A stretch of 64,000 nt of DNA, from positions 827,469-891,468 of the forward strand of contig NZ_JACLZK010000002.1 in the NCBI RefSeq assembly GCF_014253065.1, given 5' to 3'. The DNA comes from Campylobacter massiliensis (GTDB taxonomy: Bacteria; Campylobacterota; Campylobacteria; Campylobacterales; Campylobacteraceae). Every line of letters begins with the position of its first letter. Position 1 is the stretch's first letter. Shown here in pieces: positions 47,913 through 57,256 of this stretch. The translations under genes and the position numbers were made by a program. The notes beneath the pieces are model-generated. The model was not told where the DNA came from. It searched no databases and saw only the letters and a program-made list of their open reading frames with translations.

Positions 47913-48212
47913 GCATTGCCCGCTAAAACGGCAAATTTGACGGCGTAAATTTAAAGCCGCTCGGCGTCAAATTTTACGGTGTGGCTAAATCAAAACCGAA
48001 TTTAAATTTAGCCGACTTACAAACCGTTAAATTTAATCGCCCAAGCCAAATTTGCAATCAAATTTTACCTCCGAAAGCCTTAAAAATACGAGATAGTAAA
48101 TGATTATTTAAAAATAATTTAAATATTTAAACTATTTGACGGAGAAATGAAAGTTTAATTTTCATAAGAGTATAATCTCGATTATTCTTCAAAAACCGTT
48201 GAAAGGAAAGTA
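47913..48212 (+). promoter_or_regulatory. petABC promoter region
   Basis: TATAAT at 48171-48176 lies 37 bases before the petA ATG with AAAGGAAAG as ribosome site. No -35 box at the right distance is visible, which is usual for Campylobacter. The left half of the gap is densely packed with AAATTT (eight copies between 47901 and 48070). Confidence 0.65.
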
Positions 48213-48716
48213 ATGTCCGTAAAACAAGAAAGACGAGATTTTATCGGTCTAGCGTTTGGCGCGGTAGCCGCAGTCGGCGGCGCAGCGACTCTCGTAGCCG
48301 TTAAAAAGACCTGGGACCCGCTTCCTAGCGTAAAGGCGGCCGGATTTACGACTGTAGATCTTAGCCCAATGAAAGAGGGTGAGATGCGCCAGATCGAGTG
48401 GCGTAAAAAGCCGATATTCGTTCTAAAAAAGGATGCTTCGATGGCGCCTAACGACAAGCGCGATATCGTAGTAGAGGGCGCTAGATATATGGTCGCGATC
48501 GGGCTTTGTACGCATCTTGGCTGTATTCCCGAGTGGAAACCCGGCAAACAAGTTTTCGTTTGCGCCTGTCACGGAGGCGAATTTGACGCAGACGGCGTAA
48601 ATACCTTCGGCCCTCCTCCTCGACCGCTAGACATACCGCCGTTTAAGATAGACGGCACGAAACTCGTTCTGGGCGAAACCAGCCCCGAATACGAAAAACT
48701 AGCGGCTCAAGCGTAA
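48213..48716 (+). CDS. petA: ubiquinol-cytochrome c reductase iron-sulfur (Rieske) subunit
   Basis: 167 residues. It has a Tat-type N-terminus (ERRDFIGLAFGAVAAVGG) that also serves as membrane anchor. The [2Fe-2S] ligands lie in CTHLGCIP (near residue 92) and CACHGGEF (near residue 110). First gene of the bc1 operon, 10 bases before petB. Confidence 0.95.
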   Translation: MSVKQERRDFIGLAFGAVAAVGGAATLVAVKKTWDPLPSVKAAGFTTVDLSPMKEGEMRQIEWRKKPIFVLKKDASMAPNDKRDIVVEGARYMVAIGLCTHLGCIPEWKPGKQVFVCACHGGEFDADGVNTFGPPPRPLDIPPFKIDGTKLVLGETSPEYEKLAAQA

Positions 48717-48726
48717 GGAGGGGAAA

Positions 48727-49989
48727 ATGCACATCAGAAAATCAACGGGCGTTTTAGACTGGCTTGATCAGAGGATCGCCTTAAACAAGCTAATGAAAGT
48801 ACTCGTCAGCGAATACTGGATACCGAAAAATATAAATTTCCTCTGGGCGATGGGCGTTATACTCACGACGCTTTTTGCTTTGCTTATTTTTACCGGATTT
48901 ATGCTAGTTATGTACTACAAACCGGACATAAATTTAGCCTTTGACAGCGTAAATTTGACTATAATGAAAGAGGTCGAGTACGGCTGGCTATGGCGTCACA
49001 TACATGCGGTTGCGGCTTCGGTCGTGTTTTTGATCATCTACATACACACCTTTACGGCGATCTACTACGGCTCTTACAAAAAAGGCCGCGAGATGATTTG
49101 GGTCAGCGGTATGTTGCTTTTTATACTGTTTTCAGCCGAGGCTTTTAGCGGATATATGCTACCTTGGGGGCAGATGAGCTACTGGGCGGCGATGGTTATC
49201 ACGAATTTATTCGGCGGTATCCCGGTTATCGGGGACGCGGTAGTCGAGTGGATCAGAGGCGACTATGCAGTTAGCGATCCGACTTTGACGAGATTTTTCA
49301 TGCTTCACGTATGCTTGCTACCGATCGTGCTGATCGCAGTCGTCGCGATACACTTTTATACCCTTCGCGTCCCGCACGTAAATAACGAAACGGGCGAAGA
49401 GATAGACTTTGATATCGAGGCTGAAAAATATCTAAGCGGCGATAAGAAAAACGCTAAAGTTATTCCGTTTTGGCCGGGATTTTTGGCAAAAGACTTTATG
49501 TACATCGGCTTTTTTATGATTTTCTTTTTCTATTTAGTCTGTTTCCATTTCAACTTTGCGATGGATCCGATAAATTTCGAGCCGGGCAACGCTCTAAAAA
49601 CTCCTCCGCACATCTATCCTGAGTGGTATTTCTTGTGGCAGTATGAGATTTTACGCGGATTTTTCTTCGACATTTTCGGCTTTAAAGCTTACAACATCGG
49701 CCTTATTGCGTTTGCAATCGCAGGCGTAGCGCTATTTTTCATGCCGCTTTACGACAGAAGCGACGTCGTGGCTCCGGCTCACGAGAGAAAAGGCTTTTTC
49801 GTATGGTTCTGGTTGCTAGTGGTCGATATGATCGTACTTACGATCTTCGGTAAGCTACCTGCCGACGGCGTGACGCTTGGTATTTCAAACTCATGGATAG
49901 GATTTTACTCGACCATTACGTTTTTCGTTCTGCTTTTTGTCGTTTTACCTATCATAACGACTCTTGAGAAAAAAGGAGCGGTAAAATGA
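48727..49989 (+). CDS. petB: bc1 complex cytochrome b
   Basis: 420 residues, eight or nine membrane helices. The heme His pairs lie in WRHIHAVAASVVFLIIYIHTF and in FMLHVCLLPIVLIAVVAIHFY; the quinol-site motif PEWYF is also present. It is a full-length cytochrome b. Overlaps petC by 4 bases (ATGA). Confidence 0.95.
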   Translation: MHIRKSTGVLDWLDQRIALNKLMKVLVSEYWIPKNINFLWAMGVILTTLFALLIFTGFMLVMYYKPDINLAFDSVNLTIMKEVEYGWLWRHIHAVAASVVFLIIYIHTFTAIYYGSYKKGREMIWVSGMLLFILFSAEAFSGYMLPWGQMSYWAAMVITNLFGGIPVIGDAVVEWIRGDYAVSDPTLTRFFMLHVCLLPIVLIAVVAIHFYTLRVPHVNNETGEEIDFDIEAEKYLSGDKKNAKVIPFWPGFLAKDFMYIGFFMIFFFYLVCFHFNFAMDPINFEPGNALKTPPHIYPEWYFLWQYEILRGFFFDIFGFKAYNIGLIAFAIAGVALFFMPLYDRSDVVAPAHERKGFFVWFWLLVVDMIVLTIFGKLPADGVTLGISNSWIGFYSTITFFVLLFVVLPIITTLEKKGAVK

Positions 49990-51014
49990 GAGAGTTAAAA
50001 ATTTTCATAATAGTAGTTATTTTAACCGGCATAACATACTGGGGTATCGAGCCTTACGCGCATAACGTCATGCATCCGCACGTCGGCGCGGCCGATTACG
50101 ACTTTGGCGCCGAGGATATAAATCAAGCCAAATCTGTAGTAGAAGCTAGACAAAAAGCCCTCGATGCGACAAAAGCTCTAAATGACGAGAAAAAAGTCGC
50201 CGGAGCACAAAAAGATCTCGAAGAGGCACAAAAATCTCTCGAAGACTACACCGCGTTTTGGAACGATATAAAGGCTATAAATTTAGCCAAAGGCGACGCG
50301 ACTAAAGGCGCAGAAACCTTTGCAAACGCGGGCTGTGCCGGCTGTCACGGAGTCGAGGCTGCGGGTATGCCTACAGCTATGAGCGCTGCTGAACTTAGCG
50401 AAGCGTACGGCGTAGTGCCACCTGATCTTAGCAGCGCGGGAGCGATATACGACGAGCATTTCTTGGCAGCCCTTATCAAAGACCCGACTAAAGCGCTAAA
50501 GCTAACGCACAAATTTAACGACGAAAAGCCTTATCCTATGCCGGCCTTTTTCGGAGCAGGCGGAGAAGATCCAAATGCCGAGATCGCCGATATAGTCGCT
50601 TATCTAAAGTCTATCGCGCCTAAAGAAGTTAGCGACGAACAGGTATTTCGCGACGCGTGCCAAAGATGCCACGACATGAAGTACGAAAATAAATACACGC
50701 TAACCAACCGCGTAAATTTAGCCGCATATATGGGCTCAAACCCACCTGATTTATCGATGATGATTCGCTCAAAGGGCGATGAATATCTGCATAAATTTAT
50801 AAACGATACGCAAAAGATGCTGCCAGGCACTGCGATGCCTCGCGTGGGACTAAGCAAGGCTAGCGAGGATCAAATCGTAGCCTATATGCAAAAAGCCGGC
50901 GACGCTAAAAAAGCCGAGCGCGAAAGTCTAGGCATAAACGCGATGATCTACTTCTTGATTTTCGGAATATTTGGATGGCTTTGGAAACGCAAAGTTTGGT
51001 CTAGCCTACACTAA
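49986..51014 (+). CDS. petC: bc1 complex diheme cytochrome c
   Basis: 342 residues. A membrane helix at the N-terminus (residues 5-20) is followed by a coiled-coil-like segment (KALNDEKKVAGAQKDLEEAQKS), two cytochrome c domains with CAGCHG and CQRCHD, and a second membrane helix at the C-terminus (MIYFLIFGIFGWLW). Diheme c subunits of this type replace cytochrome c1 in Campylobacterota. A strong terminator follows. Confidence 0.94.
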   Translation: MRELKIFIIVVILTGITYWGIEPYAHNVMHPHVGAADYDFGAEDINQAKSVVEARQKALDATKALNDEKKVAGAQKDLEEAQKSLEDYTAFWNDIKAINLAKGDATKGAETFANAGCAGCHGVEAAGMPTAMSAAELSEAYGVVPPDLSSAGAIYDEHFLAALIKDPTKALKLTHKFNDEKPYPMPAFFGAGGEDPNAEIADIVAYLKSIAPKEVSDEQVFRDACQRCHDMKYENKYTLTNRVNLAAYMGSNPPDLSMMIRSKGDEYLHKFINDTQKMLPGTAMPRVGLSKASEDQIVAYMQKAGDAKKAERESLGINAMIYFLIFGIFGWLWKRKVWSSLH

Positions 51015-51043
51015 AATTTGAGCCCGGCTCCGGGCTCAAATTT
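51014..51043 (+). terminator. petABC intrinsic terminator
   Basis: AAATTTGAGCCCGG (51014-51027) and CCGGGCTCAAATTT (51030-51043) are a perfect 14-bp stem with a tiny loop, directly overlapping the petC stop. T-rich DNA (CTCTTTAAATTTT) follows. A very good rho-independent terminator. Confidence 0.85.
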
Positions 51044-51479
51044 CTCTTTAAATTTTACTCCTTAATTTCTAAAATTTATCTACCGATTTAGAAGCCGTCG
51101 TAAAATTTATTCAGCACTCGCGATGCCTTGTCTAGGCTCAAATTTGACCACAAACAAATACTAATTTTACGCGCCTATAGTTTAAATTTGGATACGTTTT
51201 GAGCGCAATAAAAACTATAAATATACATTTTACAGCATTTTTAAGAGCGTATTACTAATCCTGCTTTTTACGCCATGAACGAAGAATACGGCAGATCATT
51301 TGGATTTTCTTAGCGGCGGTGAGCTAAGTAGCGTGATTTATAGACGCATTTTTAAGTTAGAGCTCAGCTTGTTTTGGTTTTTTCATAATTTTTCTTGATT
51401 TAGGTTGTCTTTAAATTTATTTCCCGATGTTAAAATCGGCTATCAATTTTGATTTGCAAATTTCAAAAAAAGGGTAAAT
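51044..51479. other. 436 bp gap, no gene
   Basis: AT-rich DNA between the petABC terminator and the tandem paralogues. Short frames around 51270-51420 (for example one reading FLSGGELSSVIYRR) could be a decayed gene, but I cannot name a family. AAAGGGTAAAT before 51480 is a ribosome site. Confidence 0.4.
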
Positions 51480-52961
51480 ATGAATGGTCTCAAATTTACG
51501 GTCAAGCTTTTTGCGACCATCGCGGTGCTTTGCCTTGGGTTAAATTTAAGCGCTAGCGAGCTGGAGGGCAGGTGGAGCATCGTCTCGGCAAACATAGACG
51601 GGCAGGAGGTGCAAACAGCGGGACAGAAGTGCTTCGAGGATTCGTTTTTCGAGGTTAGCGGCCGCAAGGCAAAGCTAGGCCTTAGCTCCGTAGGCGAGGA
51701 TGGCGCATGCAAAAGCGGCGCGGCAAGCTACGCCTTTAAAAGCATGGGTGCTGGCAAATACGCGCTGGGCCCTATCGGCGAGTTTTGGCTAGAAGAAGGC
51801 GCGCTAAAGGTAAAACAGTCCTTAGACGGCGGCAAATTTATCGTTTTTTCTTTCAAAAAAGACGTGGCCGCAAACAAGGCCGTGGCAACGGCAACCGGCT
51901 CAAATTTGAGCACAGACGAGCTAGAGGGCAGATGGGAGATCGACTCGGTCGCAGCACAAGGGCAGACGTTTAAAACGGCGGGCCAAAAGTGCTTTGAGGA
52001 TTCGTTTTTCCAGATAGCAGGCGGCAAAGCCATAGTCAGTATCGTAGCGGCAAATCCAGACGGTTCGTGCAAGACGGGCGCAGGAGAAAGCGGCTACAAA
52101 AGCCTTGGCAGCGGCAGATACGCGCTAGATAACGATGCGGGCGAATTTAGGCTGAAAAACGGCTCGCTCGAATACGAACAAAGCGCGGGCGGCGTCTTGT
52201 TTACCTTTAAAAAAAGCCGCGCGGCGCAGGCTAGCTCAAATCAGACACAAGCCAAATCAAGCTCAAATTTAGGCAAAACCCCAAAACCCGAAAAAGACCC
52301 TAGCGTCAAGCATAGCGACGCGGGAGCGAGCAAAAAAGGCACGGGCGTGTTTGCAGGCAAGTGGTTCTTCATAAACACCAATACCGACATATCCTTTTAT
52401 CTGCGCGACGACGGTACCTACTGCGATGACCTTGGTAAGCCCGACTGGCGCACGCGCATCGACGGCACGTATAAAAAAGACGGCAAAAAAATCGTACGAA
52501 CCGCCAACGACGGCGAGCAAAGCACATATAGCTGCGAGAATGCGGACTGCACATTTTTGTGGAGCGACGGCGGATACCATCTCTTTAACGCTCAAATCTT
52601 AAATGAGGTGCCAAAGGGCAGCTACTCATTCACCGCCGTTGGCTCCATGTCCGTCTATAACGCCTCGGGCGGCACAGATATCGTGGGCGGCGGTGTGAGC
52701 GGGTACTATGACTTCGACGGCAAAGGCCGCTTCAAGGACGGCAGTTGGGCCTACTCCTCCGCCGCCATGAGCAATATGGGCGGCGGCGGAACAAGATCTA
52801 GCAGTAGCGCGGGCTCATATACGCTAGACGCGGGCGAGCTCACGCTCAGATACGACGACGGACGGACGCAGCGTCATAGCTTTTTTTATATCCCGCCTAC
52901 TAGCGAAGGCAAGGCAGGCGGAGCGGTCGTCGACGGCGCGATATATTTTTTGGACGAATAG
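51480..52961 (+). CDS. secreted repeat protein, lipocalin-like units (copy 1)
   Basis: 493 residues with a Sec signal (residues 1-26, ending LNLSASELE). Two tandem units of about 110 residues follow, each with ELEGRW at the start, GQ..TAGQKCFEDSFF, a Cys in DG.CK, and GE..L..G.L....; this is a small-lipocalin-like strand pattern with a Cys pair. Then a Ser/Lys-rich linker (KPEKDPSVKHSDAGASKKG) and a different C-terminal domain with GKWFF, LRDDGTY, a Cys pair in YSCENADCTF and a Gly-rich ending. Unknown function; probably periplasmic or surface. Confidence 0.85.
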   Translation: MNGLKFTVKLFATIAVLCLGLNLSASELEGRWSIVSANIDGQEVQTAGQKCFEDSFFEVSGRKAKLGLSSVGEDGACKSGAASYAFKSMGAGKYALGPIGEFWLEEGALKVKQSLDGGKFIVFSFKKDVAANKAVATATGSNLSTDELEGRWEIDSVAAQGQTFKTAGQKCFEDSFFQIAGGKAIVSIVAANPDGSCKTGAGESGYKSLGSGRYALDNDAGEFRLKNGSLEYEQSAGGVLFTFKKSRAAQASSNQTQAKSSSNLGKTPKPEKDPSVKHSDAGASKKGTGVFAGKWFFINTNTDISFYLRDDGTYCDDLGKPDWRTRIDGTYKKDGKKIVRTANDGEQSTYSCENADCTFLWSDGGYHLFNAQILNEVPKGSYSFTAVGSMSVYNASGGTDIVGGGVSGYYDFDGKGRFKDGSWAYSSAAMSNMGGGGTRSSSSAGSYTLDAGELTLRYDDGRTQRHSFFYIPPTSEGKAGGAVVDGAIYFLDE

Positions 52962-53044
52962 CAAAACCCGAGCAAATTCGCCGCATTCGGTAAATTTGCG
53001 GACGGGTTCGCGCAAACCAAGACTAAATTTATGAAAGGAAAAAT

Positions 53045-54535
53045 ATGGCTAAATTTAAATTTTTTGCAATCCTCGCAGCGCTTTGCCTCGGGTTAAATTT
53101 AAGCGCTAGCGAGCTGGACGGCAGATGGAGCATCGTCTCAGTTACGGCGCAGGGACAGACGTTTAAAACGGCCGGACAAAAGTGCTTCGAAGACTCTTTT
53201 ATCGAGGCTAGCGGCGATAATGCGCGCCTAAGCCTAAGTAGCGCGGGCGACAGCTCATGCGAAAAAGCCGAACAAAACTTCGCTCTAAAAAGCCTAGGCG
53301 GCGGCAGATACTCGCTTGGCGGCGGCGAGCTACGGCTAAATAACGGCTCACTCGAATACAAACAAGGCACGGACAGCGGCGAGATCGTATTTACCTTTAA
53401 AAAAGACGAGGTAAATTTAGCCGGCATCGTAAACGGCGCTCTAAATCAAGCAAACCCCGGCGGGTCAAATTTAAGCGAGATCGAGGGCAGATGGGAGCTA
53501 GTCTCGCTAAAGGCGCAGGGGCAGAGCTTTAAAGTCGCGGGACAAAAGTGCTTCGGCGACTCGTTTTTTGAGATCGGCGGCGATGAAGCGACGGTAGGTA
53601 TCGTGGGCGTAAATCCGGACGGTTCGTGCAACAATAGCGCAGGCAAAAGCGGCTACGAAAGTTTAGGCGGCGGCAAATACGCGCTTAGTGCTAAAGGGCT
53701 GGGCGAGTTTTGGCTAAAGGACGGCATGCTCGAATACAAACAAGTCGCGGACGGGCAAGAGGTCTTATTCGTCTTTAAAAAAAGCGCAAATAGCGCGCAA
53801 GCAAAAGTAAGCAAATCAAGCTCAAATTCGGTCGAGTCCGCAAAACCCGCAAAGGACTCTAGCGTCAAACATAGTAGCGCCGGGGCGAGCAAAAAAGGCT
53901 CGGGGGTATTTGGCGGTACGAAATTTAACATGCTTTTAAACACGAGCGAAGATTATTCTTTTTATCTACGCGACGACGGCACCTACGCTAGCCGCCTAGA
54001 AAAGCCCGACTGGCGCACGCGCATCGACGGAACGTATAAGGTCAAAGACGGCATCCTAACGATAACCAGCAACGACGACTACGATACGAGCTACTACTGC
54101 GAGAACGACGACTGCACCTTTTTGTGGAACTCAATCGGTACGGGGTATTATATGTTTCAGGCACAAATTTCAAGCCAAATGCCAAAAGAGTGCTTCTCGT
54201 TTCGCAAGGACAGCTCGTCGTCCCTGTACGGCTGGTCGGGCGGCAGCGATACGGTGAGCGTAGGCGTGAGCGGATACTACTGCTTTGACGGCAAAGGGCG
54301 CTTTAGCTCGGGCGGATCGTCGTATGCTATGGCAACCTCGGGTACCCCAGGCGGCAGCATAGACGGGGGCAGCTCAAAATCGCGCAACGACGAGGGCTCA
54401 TACACGCTCGATCAAGGCGAGCTAACGCTCAAATACGACGACGGCACGGTCGTTCGCCACAGCTTTTTCTACACTCTGCCGCGCAGTAAAGATAACAAAA
54501 CTATGGCGATCATCGACGGCGAGGTTTATCGGTAG
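53045..54535 (+). CDS. secreted repeat protein, lipocalin-like units (copy 2)
   Basis: 496 residues, a clear paralogue of the gene 84 bases upstream. It has the same signal type (LCLGLNLSASELD), two repeat units (ELDGRWSIVS..TAGQKCFEDSF and EIEGRWELVS..VAGQKCFGDSFF), the same linker (KPAKDSSVKHSSAGASKKG) and C-terminal domain (LRDDGTYASRL, YYCENDDCTFLW, FDGKGRFSSGG). AAAGGAAAAAT before its ATG. Tandem duplication is evident; the C-terminal domains differ more than the repeats. Confidence 0.85.
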   Translation: MAKFKFFAILAALCLGLNLSASELDGRWSIVSVTAQGQTFKTAGQKCFEDSFIEASGDNARLSLSSAGDSSCEKAEQNFALKSLGGGRYSLGGGELRLNNGSLEYKQGTDSGEIVFTFKKDEVNLAGIVNGALNQANPGGSNLSEIEGRWELVSLKAQGQSFKVAGQKCFGDSFFEIGGDEATVGIVGVNPDGSCNNSAGKSGYESLGGGKYALSAKGLGEFWLKDGMLEYKQVADGQEVLFVFKKSANSAQAKVSKSSSNSVESAKPAKDSSVKHSSAGASKKGSGVFGGTKFNMLLNTSEDYSFYLRDDGTYASRLEKPDWRTRIDGTYKVKDGILTITSNDDYDTSYYCENDDCTFLWNSIGTGYYMFQAQISSQMPKECFSFRKDSSSSLYGWSGGSDTVSVGVSGYYCFDGKGRFSSGGSSYAMATSGTPGGSIDGGSSKSRNDEGSYTLDQGELTLKYDDGTVVRHSFFYTLPRSKDNKTMAIIDGEVYR

Positions 54536-54810
54536 GCTGGCTCTTTTTAGTCGGTAGGATTTTAGCATTTTAGCCCGTTTTTGACCGGGCTAAACTTACA
54601 TGCTGCGACAGCCAAATTTGATAGCCTGCTCTCGCCTCTCACGACCATCAAATTTGCTTGCCGCTTACCTCAAAACCTATCTTCAAATTTGACGCCGTAT
54701 ATTAATTTCCATCGTCAAATTTTACCCTCGCTCGCCCCGTCAAAAATCTTAAATTTGACGCGCAAAAAATATTTTTTAACTTTCCCTCGCTTTTTACGCC
54801 CGATTTTGGC

Positions 54811-54844
54811 TATAATTTCAACCAAAGCAGATCGCGGTCGCGAT
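54811..54844 (+). promoter_or_regulatory. promoter and palindrome of the NifB-type gene set
   Basis: TATAAT (54811-54816) follows a T-rich, periodic run, a textbook Campylobacter promoter. About 15 bases after it is the palindrome ATCGCG-GT-CGCGAT (54831-54844), at the expected transcription start, the place of a repressor operator. The same 14 bases occur at 58142-58155. The rest of the 54536-54965 gap holds no gene that I can support. Confidence 0.65.
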
Positions 54845-54965
54845 TTACGTTTGCATAAATTTATCTTCATTACGGTTTTTGCAAATTTACCCAAACCCGA
54901 GCTCAAATTTGCGCTTGAGTTTAACGAAGTTCCGCGTGTCGGAAAAATTTTCTACGGATCAGAGT

Positions 54966-55558
54966 ATGCATTTTATCGGTATTGACATCGGCGGTGCGTC
55001 GTTAAAGGTCGCCGTTATGAACGAACGCGGCGAATTTTGCGAGCTGTTTTTGCTGCCAAGCGGCTTTAGCGCGGTCAAGGTCGCGCGCCAGATCAAGCAA
55101 GCTTTAGAGCAAAAAGGCTACGTAGGGGGCTTCGTGACGGCTACGGGCTACGGACGCGTTAGCGTGGAGTACGCGCGTCTTAGCATGAGCGAAATTTTAT
55201 GCCATGTCCTTGGAGCACACTTTCTATTTGAGCAAGACTGCACCGTCATAGATGTGGGCGGGCAAGACATGAAGGCGATCCGGTCGCAAATATCGCCGAA
55301 CGCTACCTTAAAATCCCCTGTTCGGTGATGTATCAAAACGACGCCAGAGGCGATATTATCAAGGAATTTATCCGCGAATATCAAGTAGGCGACATCATCG
55401 ATGTCGTGGACTGCCACACCTACGCAACCCTGACAAACAGGATCAAAGAGGCAAGCCGCGAAGCCGGAGCAAACTATATGAGCTTGGAGACCGACTACTC
55501 CAAACAGGACGTAGGGCAAATCCGAACGCGCCTAGAGGCGTTTATAGAACTGCTTTAA
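54966..55558 (+). pseudogene. remnant of a 2-hydroxyacyl-CoA dehydratase/activase gene
   Basis: The first part (54966 to about 55282) is the N-terminal half of an ASKHA-type activase: MHFIGIDIGGASLKVAVM with the ATP motif, GYGRVSVEYA, and CTVIDVGGQDMKAI. The second part (55283-55558) is in another frame and is the C-terminal end of a dehydratase subunit: NIAERYLKIPC, NDARGDIIKEFI, DCHTYATLTNRIKEA and SLETDYSKQDVGQIRTRLEAF. The middle, hundreds of residues including the activase CAAGTG motif and most of the dehydratase, is missing. An internal deletion fused the two ends. The intact family is ATP-dependent and carries [4Fe-4S] or double-cubane clusters. Confidence 0.85.
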
Positions 55559-55629
55559 GCTGGTAGCTCGAAATTTTAAAATGAAGAATTTTCTAAATTT
55601 AAAAACAAACCAAAGAAAGGAGAGGTTAG

Positions 55630-56487
55630 ATGAAATTTAAAGAAGTAGACGAATCTCGTCGCGGCTTTTTAAAAGGAGCTTTGGCAGCGGCAGCCATCGC
55701 CGGACCCAAATCTATGCTCGCAGGCTTCACGCCGTTTAAGCCTGATTCGCTGCAGGTTTGGTCGTGCGGAGGACTATCTGAGGCTTTTGCGCAGATAAAC
55801 GCAGCGTACGAGTCCAAAACGGGGCATAATATCCAGTACACCGGCGCCTTTGCGGGGGCGCTCGGGAAGTCGCTGCTAGCCTTACAGGGCAAGACGGAGG
55901 TTTTCGGCGCCCGCGTTTTGGAGCTAAGCCAAAAACTACGCAAAGCTGGCCTTAGCCTCCGCTTTAGACCGCTATGTTTTACCGACTATGTTTTAGTAGT
56001 GCCAAAAGGCAATCCCGCGGGCATTCGCGATCTGAAGGATCTAGCGGAACCCGGCGTGCGGGTGATGCTGCCGCTAAGGGCTTCGCCTCCGGGCAGCGGA
56101 CCGGTAAAGGGAATTTTGAAAAATTCCGGCCTTACTGAGCCTGTTATGAAAAATATGGTAGCCAACGGAGCGTGCGTAATTACTATGATGTGCGATCTCG
56201 TAGACGGCAAGGGCGATGCGTCCATCATCGAAAAGCGCCTAACGACGCACGATAGATTTAAAGACAGGATCGAATATATGCCTATCGACGAGAAACTCAT
56301 CCCGCCCGGGCCGCTTACGTTTACGCTAAATATTATGAAATACGTAAAAGACGAGAAGCTTGCCGATGACTTTGCGGACTTCGTCTGCTCGGACGGGCAG
56401 GAAATTTTTGAGCGACACGGCTTTACCTCCATCCATTCGGCGCGTGGGCTTGAACTCATAGAAAGGTTTGGTGTAAAAGATGTTTAG
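55630..56487 (+). CDS. Tat-exported periplasmic binding protein (ModA-like fold)
   Basis: 285 residues. A twin-arginine signal (ESRRGFLKGALAAAAIAG) precedes a type II solute-binding domain (LQVWSCGGLSEAFAQINAAYE, FTDYVLVVPKGNPAGI, GVRVMLPLRASPPGSGP, LADDFADFVCSDGQEIF), most like oxyanion-binding proteins of the molybdate/tungstate/sulfate class. No ABC permease lies nearby. AAGGAGAGG precedes the ATG. It overlaps the next gene by 8 bases. Ligand unknown; a metal oxyanion is a guess. Confidence 0.8.
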   Translation: MKFKEVDESRRGFLKGALAAAAIAGPKSMLAGFTPFKPDSLQVWSCGGLSEAFAQINAAYESKTGHNIQYTGAFAGALGKSLLALQGKTEVFGARVLELSQKLRKAGLSLRFRPLCFTDYVLVVPKGNPAGIRDLKDLAEPGVRVMLPLRASPPGSGPVKGILKNSGLTEPVMKNMVANGACVITMMCDLVDGKGDASIIEKRLTTHDRFKDRIEYMPIDEKLIPPGPLTFTLNIMKYVKDEKLADDFADFVCSDGQEIFERHGFTSIHSARGLELIERFGVKDV

Positions 56488-57256
56488 TATCGTAAATATG
56501 GCAAAGATGAAAAAAGTCTCTAGGCTAACTAAAATTCGTCGTTTGGTGCAGCTGATTTTTATCGGCGCGATCGGACAATGGGCGTATTATGGAATTTTTA
56601 GATGCCCATTTATCGTGCCTTTCGTAAACTGCCAATCCTGTCCGATCGTTACGTGCTGGGGGCGGATCGCGACCGTGTTTTTCGGCTTTTGGCTGTTTAT
56701 ACCCGTGCTGGTTATTTTCCTCGGGCGCGCGTTTTGCGGCTGGCTTTGCCCGGGCGGATTCGTAAATCAAATGCTGGGCAAATTTGCCGCTTTTAAGCTT
56801 AAGCTAAAAAATAACAGGAAGCTACGATATGCGCAGATAGGCATGGTTATAGCCATTTTGCTTAGCGCGGGCGTATATTTTATCTACGGCAATCCTCGCG
56901 TCATGATCCCTATCCGCACCAGCGACGAGTATCTCAACGCCGTTATCATGTCCTTTAAATTTTCCGACTGGTACTGGGCGGTTCGCACTGCCGTCGTCGT
57001 GGCTCTTATCGCCGCGTCCTTGATCGTCGCAAATTTATGGTGCCGCTTCGCCTGTCCTAGCGGCGGCATAATGGAGCTGCTGCGTAAAATTTCAATATTT
57101 CGCGTTTATAAAACAGATGCCTGCGATAACTGCAACGCCTGTTTGCGCAAATGCGAAATGGGCACGAGACCGGACGAGATGAACTGCACGAACTGCGGCG
57201 ATTGTATGGATGTTTGCCACGCGGACGCCATCAAATTCGGAAGGAAAAAAGATTGA
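56480..57256 (+). CDS. NapH-like membrane ferredoxin
   Basis: 258 residues, about four to five membrane helices. It has the CP motifs CGWLCPGG and CRFACPSGG of the NapH/CcoG family, and two [4Fe-4S] motifs near the C-terminus, CDNCNACLRKCEMG and CTNCGDCMDVCHAD. It moves electrons between the quinone pool and a periplasmic or cytoplasmic partner. Start ATG inside the previous gene; its stop TGA overlaps the next ATG by one base (TGATG). Confidence 0.85.
   Translation: MFSIVNMAKMKKVSRLTKIRRLVQLIFIGAIGQWAYYGIFRCPFIVPFVNCQSCPIVTCWGRIATVFFGFWLFIPVLVIFLGRAFCGWLCPGGFVNQMLGKFAAFKLKLKNNRKLRYAQIGMVIAILLSAGVYFIYGNPRVMIPIRTSDEYLNAVIMSFKFSDWYWAVRTAVVVALIAASLIVANLWCRFACPSGGIMELLRKISIFRVYKTDACDNCNACLRKCEMGTRPDEMNCTNCGDCMDVCHADAIKFGRKKD

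Noticed and set aside
54581..54985. Open frame of 134 codons on the plus strand
   Set aside because: It spans the promoter, palindrome and start of the activase remnant, has no ribosome site and a composition unlike a protein (Leu/Phe/Ser-rich from AAATTT and TTT runs).
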